Positions 46,348-55,941 of a stretch of 64,000 bases of DNA are shown here, one piece after another. The DNA lies in contig JAQIBV010000007.1 of assembly GCA_027858855.1 (NCBI GenBank), positions 1-64,000 of the forward strand, in the 5' to 3' direction. Both the position numbers and the translations under genes were made by a program. This stretch comes from Spirochaetota bacterium (lineage in GTDB: Bacteria > Spirochaetota > UBA4802 > JAFGJZ01). Position 1 is the stretch's first letter. Each line of letters begins with the position of its first letter. A model generated the notes under the pieces. The model was not told the origin of the DNA and did no database searches. It saw only the letters and a list, made by a program, of their open reading frames with translations.

Positions 46348-47301
46348 ATGTACTACAGGTATAAAAAAAATAAAGGATCAGGCACTCTGATAAAGCTGTT
46401 TCTTTTGGTATTCTTTATTGTTGGTGGTGTGTATCTAGCAAACAGGTATAATGAATACCTGTTTTTCTGGAAGTACACCATAAATCAGATTTCCGGCGAA
46501 GTAATTCGATCTGCATCGATTGAGGATCAGAAAAAACAGGTGGATATTCTTTCTAAAGCATTGGGAAAGAGCAGTGCTTATGTTGAAGATAACCCACTTT
46601 CTAAAGAGGCATTTTTTGTCCATGCACAGACTCTTACGCGTCTTGCTGAAGCAGAGGCGGATGTCGATTTTACGTCATATGTGCTCAGTGGAGATGTTAA
46701 TCCCTTTTCAGCGCGTTCAAAGAGTTTGCTTTTTGACGCCCTCAAGGCTTTAAAGAAAGGTATAGCTCTTGATGAACGACAGGTTATTCCGGATGCTCTT
46801 CTTGTACTTGCAGCGAAGCTGCTTTTTTATACAGGGTATGCATCACAGGAGGCTATCTACTATTATATAGAAGGGGTTGCTTTACCAGCTTCTCTCGCAG
46901 GTGTGGAGGATCGTCGTTTTTACGGTCTGATGCTCATTTTGAAGGGAGATGTGGATGCCGGGGTTTCATACTTGAAAGAGCGTGGGAGGGTTGTCTCTTT
47001 TGAGGATAAGCTCTTCTTAAGTAGCGCATATAAGAGAGCCGGGCAGTATACGGATGCGATTGTAAGCTATAAAGAGCTTCTTGCTGATCAAAAATCATCA
47101 AAATATGAAGCGTTTATCCGATATAATTTAGGTGAGATCTATTTTGAACAGTCCCTGTTTAACGAGGCTCTCGAAGAACTTTTGAAGCTACAGCTTTTGA
47201 CTCCGGATGACAAAAAGGTTCATCGTCTGATTGGGGAAGTTTATGTTAAACTAGGTGATAAGAAATCAGCTGAGGCTTATCTTAAGAGTGCTGACAGCTG
47301 A
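46348..47301 (+). CDS. Membrane-anchored TPR protein upstream of mreB
   Basis: 317 aa. N-terminal basic stretch and membrane segment (LIKLFLLVFFIVGGVYLANRY), then helical repeats; the last three (about 215-312; SAYKRAGQYTDAIVSYKELL and HRLIGEVYVKLGDKKSAEAY) are clear tetratricopeptides. Cotranscribed with the preceding membrane protein (2-nt gap). Position just ahead of mreBCD suggests, but does not prove, an envelope role. Confidence 0.75.
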   Translation: MYYRYKKNKGSGTLIKLFLLVFFIVGGVYLANRYNEYLFFWKYTINQISGEVIRSASIEDQKKQVDILSKALGKSSAYVEDNPLSKEAFFVHAQTLTRLAEAEADVDFTSYVLSGDVNPFSARSKSLLFDALKALKKGIALDERQVIPDALLVLAAKLLFYTGYASQEAIYYYIEGVALPASLAGVEDRRFYGLMLILKGDVDAGVSYLKERGRVVSFEDKLFLSSAYKRAGQYTDAIVSYKELLADQKSSKYEAFIRYNLGEIYFEQSLFNEALEELLKLQLLTPDDKKVHRLIGEVYVKLGDKKSAEAYLKSADS

Positions 47302-47652
47302 GTCCCTCCCTGCAGAATTGGTTCAGCTTAAAAACCTTGACAAAATGTAGAATAAAAAATAAGTATCAACTTGAATATAGAGATGCAACAAGTCGTAGAG
47401 GCGAATTTTAGAAGGTGTTTTAGAGTAATCTAAGCCATCTGAATATATCCAATTTCTCTCAAAGAAATCCTGTGGAGAACTTCGAAAATTATTATTAATG
47501 ACATGTCTTTCTGTCGAAAGCGTTCGGCCGGGTGGAAGAGCTGAACAGATAATGATTTTTCGTTATATCCGGTTGAAAGAGAAGTTTTTCTGATCCGGGT
47601 TTGCCTATACATAACTGGTATGCTAATGTGATTGATTCTAAAGAGGTGGGAG
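47302..47652 (+). promoter_or_regulatory. Upstream region of the mre operon with candidate promoter
   Basis: 351 nt, no gene. TTGACA (47337-47342), 17 nt, TAAGTA (47360-47365) is the best promoter candidate and would give a leader near 280 nt. The leader contains a GC-richer patch (about 47515-47545) but no recognisable riboswitch. Confidence 0.4.
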
Positions 47653-48678
47653 ATGCTTTTTAATTCATTTTATGGTATGTTTTCTAATGATATGGGGATA
47701 GACTTGGGCACTGCCAATACACTGGTTCACGTTAAGGGACAGGGTATTGTTCTAAGTGAACCATCTGTTGTTGCTCAGCAGACCAGTACAGGCAAGGTTC
47801 TTGCTGTTGGTCATGAGGCAAAGCGGATGCTGGGACGTACACCGGGTGATATTGTTGCGATTCGTCCGATGAAAGACGGAGTTATTGCGGATTTTGAAAC
47901 AGTTGAGAAGATGATCCGCTATTTTATTACTAAAGTACATAAAAGAAAGACGCTTGTTCGTCCGCGGGTTGTTATCGGGGTTCCGTCAGGAATTACCGAG
48001 GTCGAGAAACGAGCGGTTCGTGAGTCGGCTGAGCAGGCAGGAGCAAGGGAGATATTTCTTATTGAAGAAGCTTTGGCCGCTGCAATAGGGGCTAATATTC
48101 CGATCCATGAACCTGCCGGACATATGATCGTAGATATCGGTGGAGGAACGACCGAGATCGCAGTTATTTCTCTGGGCGGTATGGTTATTGCGGATTCGGT
48201 TCGTATTGCCGGTGACGAGTTTGACGAAGCAATTATCAAATATATGCGGAATCAGTACAACCTCGTAGTCGGAGAGCGCATGGCTGAGGAGGTAAAGTTT
48301 CGTTTAGGTAATATCTTTCCCGACAAGAAGGTAGAGACTATGGATCTGAAAGGTCGTGATGCCATTTCGGGACTGCCTCGAACTCTTGAAATTGACTCCT
48401 CGGAAATCCGTAAGGCGCTTAAGGAGCCTGCAGATCAGATTCTTGATGGAATTAAGCATGCTCTAGAGCGAACTCCGCCTGAGCTTGCAGCCGACATTGT
48501 TGAGCGTGGAATTGTGTTAACAGGTGGTGGCGCCCTTCTTAAAGGTCTTGATAAATATATAAGCAAGGATACCGGTGTTCCCGTTATTCGTGCTGAAAAT
48601 CCATTAACCTGTGTTGTACTTGGCGCTGGTAAGTTCCTGGAAGAGCTGAAGAATCTTTATCGTTCTAACCTTAAATAG
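47653..48678 (+). CDS. mreB: Rod-shape-determining actin homologue MreB
   Basis: 341 aa from the ATG at 47653, with GAGGT 4 nt upstream. Phosphate-1 motif [14 protein letters not shown], connect-1, phosphate-2 [20 protein letters not shown] and adenosine motif [18 protein letters not shown] are intact. It forms membrane-bound filaments that guide the RodA/PBP2 synthase encoded downstream. A hairpin follows, so it may be made in excess over the later genes. Confidence 0.97.
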   Translation: MLFNSFYGMFSNDMGIDLGTANTLVHVKGQGIVLSEPSVVAQQTSTGKVLAVGHEAKRMLGRTPGDIVAIRPMKDGVIADFETVEKMIRYFITKVHKRKTLVRPRVVIGVPSGITEVEKRAVRESAEQAGAREIFLIEEALAAAIGANIPIHEPAGHMIVDIGGGTTEIAVISLGGMVIADSVRIAGDEFDEAIIKYMRNQYNLVVGERMAEEVKFRLGNIFPDKKVETMDLKGRDAISGLPRTLEIDSSEIRKALKEPADQILDGIKHALERTPPELAADIVERGIVLTGGGALLKGLDKYISKDTGVPVIRAENPLTCVVLGAGKFLEELKNLYRSNLK

Positions 48679-48701
48679 TCAGTTTTTTGGTATATCGAGT
48701 G

Positions 48702-48734
48702 AAATCTCCGTGTTGCTGCGGGGATTTTGTTTTA
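48702..48734 (+). terminator. Partial terminator between mreB and mreC
   Basis: AAATCTCCG (48702-48710) pairs with CGGGGATTT (48719-48727) including one U-G pair, with an 8-nt loop, followed by TGTTTT. A moderate intrinsic terminator within the operon that would lower transcription of mreC and beyond. Confidence 0.6.
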
Positions 48735-48837
48735 AAATATAGATATTTAAAATATCGTTAATATTTTCGTACTTCTGATTAGTAAAAATATATATTGGGG
48801 GGGCTTTCTCTGAAGCTCCCTTGTGCAATGTGGGATT

Positions 48838-49698
48838 ATGGAATTTTTTATACGACATAAGGCTATCGTAACGCTTGTAAGTTCCTTTCTTTTCTTTACA
48901 GTCTCTCTCTCTGTGCAATCTTCTACATTTACCCTCTCGGTAGAGGGGCTTGGCAGCCTCTTTCTCATGCCTTTTCAAAAAGGGTATAACTTTGTTCAAA
49001 AGGGAGCCCAGGTTATGTGGGCTGGATTTACAGAGCTTGATGATCTTAGGGCAGAGCTGAATCAGGCGCATCTGAAGCTACAGGAATACGAGGCCGCGAC
49101 TGAAGACTTTACCGAAATTAAGTGTGAAAATGAAAGGTTACGTTCGCTATTAGGACTTAAGGAGCAGGTTGTCTATAAATCTGTTGCTGCTCAGATAATT
49201 TCCAAGGATCCTGATAACTGGTTTCGTACAATTGTTATCAATAAAGGATCATCTGACGGAATTCGTATTAACATGCCTGTTGTAGCCTTTACCGGAGAGC
49301 AAAAAGCTGTTGTGGGTAAGGTTATTGAGGTTCGTGGATCGATTTCACGCGTTCAACCTCTCATCTCTCCAACAATGAAGGTTGGGGTGCGTCTGCAGGG
49401 GAGTCGATATCCTGGACTCATGGAGGGGTACTCTCTGAATTCAGGACTCTGCGTTGTTGACTATATAAATAAATCGGCCCTGCTCAATAAAGGGGATCAC
49501 GTCATAACATCCGGACAGGGTGGAATATTTCCTCCCGGACTTCTGGTCGGTACAATAGAAGAGACTCTTGTTCTCGAGTCGAGCGCCTTTAAACAGGCGA
49601 TAGTTAGACCGGTTATAGACTATAATCATGTTGAAGAGCTCTTCGTAATTTTGAAAATTCCGGATCTTGATTTAATTGAATTGATTGAAAGGCATTAA
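48838..49698 (+). CDS. mreC: Rod-shape-determining protein MreC
   Basis: 286 aa from the ATG at 48838 (GTGGG upstream). Membrane segment (about 10-28), coiled coil (LRAELNQAHLKLQEYEAA onward, 68-106), then the two beta-barrel domain with FRTIVINKGSSDGIR, QPLISPTMKVGVRL and VITSGQGGIFPPGLLVGTI. A periplasmic scaffold that activates PBP2. mreD follows after 2 nt. Confidence 0.96.
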   Translation: MEFFIRHKAIVTLVSSFLFFTVSLSVQSSTFTLSVEGLGSLFLMPFQKGYNFVQKGAQVMWAGFTELDDLRAELNQAHLKLQEYEAATEDFTEIKCENERLRSLLGLKEQVVYKSVAAQIISKDPDNWFRTIVINKGSSDGIRINMPVVAFTGEQKAVVGKVIEVRGSISRVQPLISPTMKVGVRLQGSRYPGLMEGYSLNSGLCVVDYINKSALLNKGDHVITSGQGGIFPPGLLVGTIEETLVLESSAFKQAIVRPVIDYNHVEELFVILKIPDLDLIELIERH

Positions 49699-49700
49699 CT

Positions 49701-50204
49701 ATGAATGTATCGTATATTTTTACCGCAATAATACTGATTGTCAGCCTCGTTATGCAGGGGCACTCCTCTTTTGATGTCTTGCGTATAGGAGGGGTTAAAC
49801 CGGATATTGCCTTCATTGCTGTTATCTACTACTCCTACTCTTTTGGTTCGTTTTATGGTGAGGTGACGGCTCTTGTTTCCGGTTTCTTTCACGACTCGAT
49901 GTCCAATGCTCCGTTAGGGCTTCTTACTCTGCCCAAGGTTATTGTTGCTTTTGCTGTTGGGCTTATGGGGCGTGCGGTTATGAAGACAAATATACTGACA
50001 ATAATTCCGCTTGTGTTTGGCGCTTCGGTCTTGAAAGGAGTAATTAGCCTTCTTCTTTGTATGATCTTCCACGAAGCGGGTTTTGCGGATATTGCTTATA
50101 TTATTCTTCCTGAATCATTTTATAACGCCTTACTTGCTATTCCGCTTTTTCTTGTTTTTGATAAGATATATGAAAATGAGCTGGGGCGGGAGGGTAACTA
50201 CTGA
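49701..50204 (+). CDS. mreD: Rod-shape-determining membrane protein MreD
   Basis: 167 aa, five to six membrane segments. It has GGVKPDIAFIAVIYYSYSFG and FFHDSMSNAPLGLLTLPKVI, matching the MreD pattern of a conserved D and GLL. Identified by family pattern plus position. Its stop overlaps the mrdA start (TGATG). Confidence 0.9.
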   Translation: MNVSYIFTAIILIVSLVMQGHSSFDVLRIGGVKPDIAFIAVIYYSYSFGSFYGEVTALVSGFFHDSMSNAPLGLLTLPKVIVAFAVGLMGRAVMKTNILTIIPLVFGASVLKGVISLLLCMIFHEAGFADIAYIILPESFYNALLAIPLFLVFDKIYENELGREGNY

Positions 50205-52045
50205 TGGCTCAAACCTCTTTCCGCAGTCAAATGGTTGAGGCTTTCCGTGTACGTGTTTTCTTTTACATCGGTATTGTCCTGTTTGTTTTCATTGTAGTTA
50301 TTTTCCAGCTAATAAATCTTCAGTTCGTGCATGGTGCTGAATATGTTGAACGTGCACGAAGTAATATGGAGGACTTTGTTCCGATTGTTGCCTCGCGTGG
50401 AGAAGTTTTTGATCGTAATTTCTCTACAGCCAGTGGGAACAATAAAGTAATAGTCTCAAACCGTGCTTCATTCAATATTTCAACCGTACCCGCCAAATTT
50501 AATTCAAAAAAAGGAATGCAAGCCGCCTTAGTGCGTCTATCAGAGATTGTCGATCTGGATGTGAAATCGGTGATGAAAGAGTATAATGCAGTCAATCCTT
50601 GGCAGCGTATTATTATTCGTGAAGATGTTTCGTTTGAAAAAATTGTAAAAATTGCGTCGCATAAAGATATATATGTCAATATCGATTGGGAGGTAGCTCC
50701 TGTAAGGGTCTATAACTATGGGTCGATGTTTTCACATGTTGTCGGTTATATAGGCAGCATTTCAAAGAAAGAGTTCCTTGAATTGAAGGATAAGGGGTAT
50801 CGCTACTACCAGAAATTAGGTAAGTCGGGTATTGAGCGTCAGTATGATGAAGAGCTTCGTGGAACAGACGGCAGTGTTAAGCGAATTGTAGATGTACGTA
50901 ACCGCACTGAGGGAGAAGAGATCGGTTTCCAGCCTGTATCCGGAAACAATGTAGTTTTAACTTTGGATCTGGAAGTGCAGAAGGCAGCCTTCGAGGCGTT
51001 TGAGGGATTAGTTGGTTCAGCTATTGTTATTAAAGCGGGCACTGGCGAGGTGATTTCACTTGTAAGTAAACCCGGTTATAACCCAAACGCTATTATATCC
51101 AAGAATAATCAGGCCATTATTCGTAAGCTCTATGCCGATACTACACGCCCCTTCTTAAATCGTGTTATACAATCAAAGTATCCACCAGCTTCAACCTTTA
51201 AACTGGTAACTGCTATATCTGCACTGGAAGAGGAGAAGTGGGAGGCCGAACGAATTGTTAACTGTCCCGGTTATTTTGTACTAAAAGGGATGCGTGACAC
51301 TATTATTTACGATTACGCTGTTTTTGGAAGAATCAATCTGATCGAGGCGATAGGAAAATCGGCTTCAGTCTATTTTTACACAATGGGGTACAAGATAGGG
51401 CCTACTTCGATCATGAATTATGCTAACCACTTCGGGCTAAATGAGCGTTCTGGAATTGATCTTCCAGGAGAGGTAGCAGGTTTTGTTCCGTCTCAGAAAT
51501 GGAAGCGTAAAAAGCTGGGAGAGGGGTGGTATGACGGTGACACAATAAATCTCGCCATCGGTCAGGGATTTCTTGCTGTTACACCTATCAGTATGGCCAA
51601 TTTAGTTTGTGGTATAGTCAATAATGGAATAATCTATCGTCCTCAGGTCGTTAAGGAGATACGGTCGCCTGATAACAGTCAGGTATTGAAGGCTTTGGAG
51701 CCTGAGAAAATCCGAGAAATACCTCTGACTCCATCAACCCTGAATGTGATAAAAACCGGAATGCGTTTATCAGTTAAGAACGGTACATCCCGGCGTCTTT
51801 CTTATCTGCCTGTAGATTTCGCAGGCAAGACAGGTACTGCGCAGACTCGTTCTGTGCGTGATTCCAAGTATACGCAGCATGGATGGTTTATTGGTTATGG
51901 TCCTTACGGAGCAGCACCTGAAGATACTTATGTAATAATGGTTATGGTAGAGTATGGTATTGCCGGTGCAGCAACCGCCGTTCCAATTGCTGAAAAAGTT
52001 TTTGCAAAAATGATTGAGCAGGGATACTTTGATGTTCAAAAATGA
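50204..52045 (+). CDS. mrdA: Penicillin-binding protein 2 (peptidoglycan transpeptidase)
   Basis: 613 aa. Cytoplasmic tail and signal anchor (about 17-40), a pedestal domain, then the transpeptidase with STFK (S330-K333) and KTGTAQ (542-547). The middle S-x-N/D motif reads SAS (386-388), where PBP2 usually has S-C-D. Cross-links elongation peptidoglycan in partnership with RodA. rodA begins within its last 14 nt. Confidence 0.95.
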   Translation: MAQTSFRSQMVEAFRVRVFFYIGIVLFVFIVVIFQLINLQFVHGAEYVERARSNMEDFVPIVASRGEVFDRNFSTASGNNKVIVSNRASFNISTVPAKFNSKKGMQAALVRLSEIVDLDVKSVMKEYNAVNPWQRIIIREDVSFEKIVKIASHKDIYVNIDWEVAPVRVYNYGSMFSHVVGYIGSISKKEFLELKDKGYRYYQKLGKSGIERQYDEELRGTDGSVKRIVDVRNRTEGEEIGFQPVSGNNVVLTLDLEVQKAAFEAFEGLVGSAIVIKAGTGEVISLVSKPGYNPNAIISKNNQAIIRKLYADTTRPFLNRVIQSKYPPASTFKLVTAISALEEEKWEAERIVNCPGYFVLKGMRDTIIYDYAVFGRINLIEAIGKSASVYFYTMGYKIGPTSIMNYANHFGLNERSGIDLPGEVAGFVPSQKWKRKKLGEGWYDGDTINLAIGQGFLAVTPISMANLVCGIVNNGIIYRPQVVKEIRSPDNSQVLKALEPEKIREIPLTPSTLNVIKTGMRLSVKNGTSRRLSYLPVDFAGKTGTAQTRSVRDSKYTQHGWFIGYGPYGAAPEDTYVIMVMVEYGIAGAATAVPIAEKVFAKMIEQGYFDVQK

Positions 52046-53345
52046 TATAAACAGACTTGATTTTGTATTGCTTGTTTCAGTCATTCTGGTAGTGGCTATC
52101 GGTATTCTTACAATTTATAGTGCCGGCTTTGACTCGATTCTTGGTGTTAATAACAATATGTACCGTCGTCAAATTCTCTGGTTTCTGCTTGGTTTTCTGT
52201 GTTTACTTGCTATTACCTTTCTTGATTACCGCATTCTGGGGGATTACTCTCTTCAGGTATACGGGTTTATTCTGGTAGTTCTTATTCTTACAACCTATTT
52301 TGGTCCACGAATCCGAAACATGCGGGCATGGATAAGTTTTGGCTTCTTTTCAATTCAACCGTCAGAGTTTATGAAACTTGCGACTGTAATCGTTCTGGCT
52401 AAGTATCTTGAATTGCGAGAGCGTGACATACACAGGTTTAAAGAGCTTCTTCTTCCAACTGTTATAGCTTTTGTACCCATGTTCTTTATTATGCAGCAAC
52501 CCGACTTCGGTACAGCAATGATTTTTATTCCAGTGCTCTTCGCAATGCTTTTCGCAGCGGGAGCTGATATCACACATCTTGTTTCAATTATCTTTATTGC
52601 TGTGATAGGTCTGTTGGTTCCGATGACAATTACCTTTCATGAATGGTCTAATCCCGAATCTACTAACCGAATACTTGAACTCTATTATAAAGGAAACCAG
52701 CTATATTTTTTAGCCACCTTCTTTTTCATAGTGGCTTCAATAACTTTTATTCTTCATCTATTCAGGGTGAACAAGGTCTTCCGAAAGATATATATCCCCT
52801 CATATGTTTTTTCGTTAGGTGTTTTCATTTCTGTTATTTTTCAGCGCTATCTTCAGGATTATCAGAAAAAAAGAATCCTGGTCTTTTTAAATCCGGATCT
52901 CGATCCGCATGGCTCAGGATACAACGTAATTCAATCAAAGATTGCAATCGGTTCAGGAGGACTTTTCGGAAAAGGTTTTCTTGAAGGAACTCAGACCCGG
53001 CTTGGATTTTTACCTGAAAAAACTTCAGACTTTATTGTTGCCGTTGTTGCAGAGGAGTGGGGGTTTGTAGGTGTTACACTTCTGCTGATTTTATTGTTTA
53101 CTATTGTCTATCGTGGGTTAAAAATTTCGATGGAAACCAAAGATAAGTATGGTGCACTTCTCGCCATTGGAATATCTTCAATATTTTTCGTTCATATTGT
53201 TATTAATGTGGGTATGGTTATTGGCATTATGCCGGTGACTGGTCTTCCGTTATCTTTTGTGTCGTATGGTGGCTCTAACCTTCTTGCGGCTCTCATGGGC
53301 GTAGGGCTTCTGCTCTCAATCGGCATGCGCCGAAGTAGTATATAG
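52032..53345 (+). CDS. rodA: SEDS peptidoglycan glycosyltransferase RodA
   Basis: 437 aa from the ATG at 52032, which overlaps mrdA by 14 nt. About ten membrane segments, with RMWISFGFFSIQPSEFMKLA-type core (here AWISFGFFSIQPSEFMKLAT), QQPDFGTAMIF, and the late GLPLSFVSYGGSNLLAALMG. The catalytic aspartate loop is in FLNPDLDPHGSGYNVIQSK. Longer than the usual 370-400 residues because of two extra membrane-like segments (about 220-280), seen also in other spirochaetal RodA proteins as far as I recall. Confidence 0.95.
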   Translation: MFKNDINRLDFVLLVSVILVVAIGILTIYSAGFDSILGVNNNMYRRQILWFLLGFLCLLAITFLDYRILGDYSLQVYGFILVVLILTTYFGPRIRNMRAWISFGFFSIQPSEFMKLATVIVLAKYLELRERDIHRFKELLLPTVIAFVPMFFIMQQPDFGTAMIFIPVLFAMLFAAGADITHLVSIIFIAVIGLLVPMTITFHEWSNPESTNRILELYYKGNQLYFLATFFFIVASITFILHLFRVNKVFRKIYIPSYVFSLGVFISVIFQRYLQDYQKKRILVFLNPDLDPHGSGYNVIQSKIAIGSGGLFGKGFLEGTQTRLGFLPEKTSDFIVAVVAEEWGFVGVTLLLILLFTIVYRGLKISMETKDKYGALLAIGISSIFFVHIVINVGMVIGIMPVTGLPLSFVSYGGSNLLAALMGVGLLLSIGMRRSSI

Positions 53346-53449
53346 TAAGCCTAATATCTTCTCATACCTAATGATTTTTCCAGGTTTTCTGAAGGTAAAC
53401 AGCAGCTGGGCCGATGTAATAAGTAATCAGCCGTTTACCAGAGGTTAAT

Positions 53450-54598
53450 ATGCGCTTTCTTCATTTATTTGTAATAATTACTGTTTTTTGTCTGTTTTAT
53501 TCTCATCCTGCTTCAGCAGAAGTCCATGCTGATTCCATTTCCATTAACCGTTCATTTGATATTTTACAAAAACCGCAAAAAAATGATTATCGTCCGGTTC
53601 TGGCCGAAGCTGCATCAAAGTTGAAATCCTGGAAAATATTTTTTTCCGGAACATTCATTGATGGTAAAAGGCTACAGCAGATAGTGAAGGCTTCAGAGGC
53701 TCAACCTTTGACACGGGTACTTCGTGAAAACCTGAGGCAACCCGTAGATACCTATGATTTTTTACTTTTTTTAGATGACCTGCTTTATCATGGCGATAAA
53801 CAAAAATTGCGAGGAAAGCTGGTATGGGTTACTTCAGGTCGAGCCCGACGTGCAGGAATACTGCTTCATCCAGATGACGTCTTCTTTAACAAGCCACGTT
53901 TGTATGGTAAAACTATGAATCAGTTGTCAATTGATCGTCCGCAGCAACCGAAAAATTTGGTTCCGGCCGAAGATGGTCATCTGTTAGGGCCTAGATGGAC
54001 TGCACGGTATAAAAATACCTCCAGTGAAAAAGCACGGTTGCGCGAGCTTGCCCTGAAAAACAAAACATTTGCTCGTAATGTCGAACTACTCATGAAACAG
54101 CTAAGACAGCAGGGGGCTGATGTTGGTTTACACTCGGCTTATCGGAAACGGGAACGCGGATATCTGATGTGGGGGGCCTTCATATTGAGCAGGGCTCGAA
54201 CGAGTGGAGAAGTGGATAAACATGTAGCCGAGCTTAATACAGTTAACAAAAAGCATAAGCTGAATGTAAGGATTATCTGGAAAGATCCCTCCGGATGGAG
54301 ACAGACTATCGAGCGCGCCAAAAAGATGGCAGCAAGTTATGATGTAGTGTATGCTACAAAGAGGGGAGCTCTTAACTCTGACCATTATGACGCGCGTGCT
54401 GTCGACATCAGCGCTACCGGACTTCCCTCACGACTCGTTTTGAAATCACCCTCTGGTGTTACAAAAGTTTTCAATATGAACGGGGTGGATGAGTCACGTG
54501 ATCTAAATCTTTCACCTGCCATAATAGACTGGGTCGAAAAACAGTTCAATTTTAAGAAGCTACGAAGCGATTATCCTCACTGGAGCGATGCTGAATAA
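53450..54598 (+). CDS. Secreted M15/Hedgehog-like zinc peptidase
   Basis: 382 aa with a signal peptide (RFLHLFVIITVFCLFYSHPA, cleaved near ASA). The C-terminal domain has SDHYDARAVDIS (H312, D319 as zinc ligands), the pattern shared by M15 peptidases and Hedgehog domains, and a terminal DYPHWSD with the likely third ligand H377. The SAYRKRERG segment fits the SxxR substrate site. The first 200 residues are not recognised. Expected to cut peptidoglycan peptides in the periplasm. Follows rodA by 104 nt on the same strand. Confidence 0.72.
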   Translation: MRFLHLFVIITVFCLFYSHPASAEVHADSISINRSFDILQKPQKNDYRPVLAEAASKLKSWKIFFSGTFIDGKRLQQIVKASEAQPLTRVLRENLRQPVDTYDFLLFLDDLLYHGDKQKLRGKLVWVTSGRARRAGILLHPDDVFFNKPRLYGKTMNQLSIDRPQQPKNLVPAEDGHLLGPRWTARYKNTSSEKARLRELALKNKTFARNVELLMKQLRQQGADVGLHSAYRKRERGYLMWGAFILSRARTSGEVDKHVAELNTVNKKHKLNVRIIWKDPSGWRQTIERAKKMAASYDVVYATKRGALNSDHYDARAVDISATGLPSRLVLKSPSGVTKVFNMNGVDESRDLNLSPAIIDWVEKQFNFKKLRSDYPHWSDAE

Positions 54599-54818
54599 GC
54601 TAAAAGAATTTCATTCAAATGGCTCCTGCAATGATAACGAGTCCTTTGGAAATGAGATTTTTATTCAAGTTTTGAAAAAAAAGTGCACAATTCTCATCAA
54701 AACGCAGTAATAATAGATGAGGGTGTTGTAAATACCTTCAAATAATTATTTTGGCTGAAATTATGTATCAATGAATTTCTTTAATGTTTGTCAGTCAAAA
54801 ACGTTTCTGGATGGTTAA

Positions 54819-55493
54819 ATGGAGCTGTTGAAACAGTTGGTGGTATTTTTCTGGGACTTCTTTTCTCCTGTGCCTTGTGCAGTCTGTGGCGGTGAATACA
54901 ATCGCACAGATGGCCCCGTTTGTCCACTCTGTAGTAGAGTTGCGCAGCCAGTTGTAACAGCAGGCAATCCTTCTGAGTACCTCAGCGGGAGGTACTTCTA
55001 TTTTTCGTACATCCTTTCCCTGTTTCTCTATAACTCTGAAATACAATCTCTGATTATCTCGTTTAAAGAAAAAGAGCGTGTCGATCTTGCTAGTTATTTC
55101 GGAAGTATAGCCGCTGGCTGTAAAGAAATATTTGCTGCAAACTTTGATGTAATTACAGCCGTTCCACTTTCCCGCCTTAAACAGTCTGAACGTGGGTATA
55201 ATCAGTCTGAGCTTTTTGCACGTCAGTTATCAAGATTCAGTGGAAAACCATACAAACAGTTTTTAAGGTGTAAAGGGGGTAAGAAGATCCAGAAAAAATT
55301 ATCGTATGAGCATCGATCTTTTAACTGTATCGGTCGCTATGATCCTGTCAAACAAGTAGTTTGTCCCGAACGGGTTCTTTTAGTTGATGATGTTGTGACT
55401 ACAGGGGCAACATTAAATGAGTGTTCCAGAATTCTCAAAAAAATGGGAGCACTCACTGTATTTTCGTTGACCATAGCCCGTGTTGATATATAA
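54819..55493 (+). CDS. comF: ComF-family phosphoribosyltransferase-like protein
   Basis: 224 aa. N-terminal zinc finger CAVCGG...CPLC (C20, C23, C35, C38) and a type I phosphoribosyltransferase domain with the PRPP loop VLLVDDVVTTGAT (186-198) and PLSRLKQSERGYNQSELFA, as in ComFC. In naturally competent bacteria it helps process incoming single-stranded DNA; in others the role is open. It stands alone after a 220-nt gap with nothing notable. Confidence 0.9.
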   Translation: MELLKQLVVFFWDFFSPVPCAVCGGEYNRTDGPVCPLCSRVAQPVVTAGNPSEYLSGRYFYFSYILSLFLYNSEIQSLIISFKEKERVDLASYFGSIAAGCKEIFAANFDVITAVPLSRLKQSERGYNQSELFARQLSRFSGKPYKQFLRCKGGKKIQKKLSYEHRSFNCIGRYDPVKQVVCPERVLLVDDVVTTGATLNECSRILKKMGALTVFSLTIARVDI

Positions 55494-55597
55494 TTACATA
55501 TGGTATTTACAGAAACTACCTTTCGATTGGCAGCTATACCTTTAAAAATTGTATTTAAACAGGTTTTTTGAGGTTACCTAAGAAAACGGAGTTATTA

Positions 55598-55927
55598 ATG
55601 AAACGTATTTCAGAAGAGAATATGGAAATTATTGAATTGGATGGACGTATAGACCAGGAGGCGTCTGAAGAGTTGGAAAATACTCTTGAGGAGTGTTTTT
55701 CTTCTGGAAATACAAATATCTGTATAGATATGATTAATGTTAAACATATCTGTAGTTCTGCACTGGGAGTTCTTGTTGCAGTAAAACGAAAAATTAAGGA
55801 TAATCATGGTGATATTAAGCTTGTTATAGCCAATGATAATCTGATGAAATTATTTCAAACTACAATGCTTGATAAAGTTTTCGAAATTTATGAAACTCAG
55901 CGCGAGTGTCATACTGCGTTTGACTGA
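55598..55927 (+). CDS. STAS-domain anti-anti-sigma-factor-like protein
   Basis: 109 aa from the ATG at 55598 (CGGAG upstream). Whole-length STAS fold: IIELDGRIDQEASEELENTL, CIDMINVKHICSSALGVLVA with the conserved phosphorylatable serine, and FQTTMLDKVFEIYET. Proteins like SpoIIAA/RsbV bind an anti-sigma kinase when unphosphorylated. No kinase or phosphatase partner is nearby, so the target is unknown. Starts a run of five closely spaced genes. Confidence 0.88.
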   Translation: MKRISEENMEIIELDGRIDQEASEELENTLEECFSSGNTNICIDMINVKHICSSALGVLVAVKRKIKDNHGDIKLVIANDNLMKLFQTTMLDKVFEIYETQRECHTAFD

Positions 55928-55941
55928 TACAAGGGGGTAGC

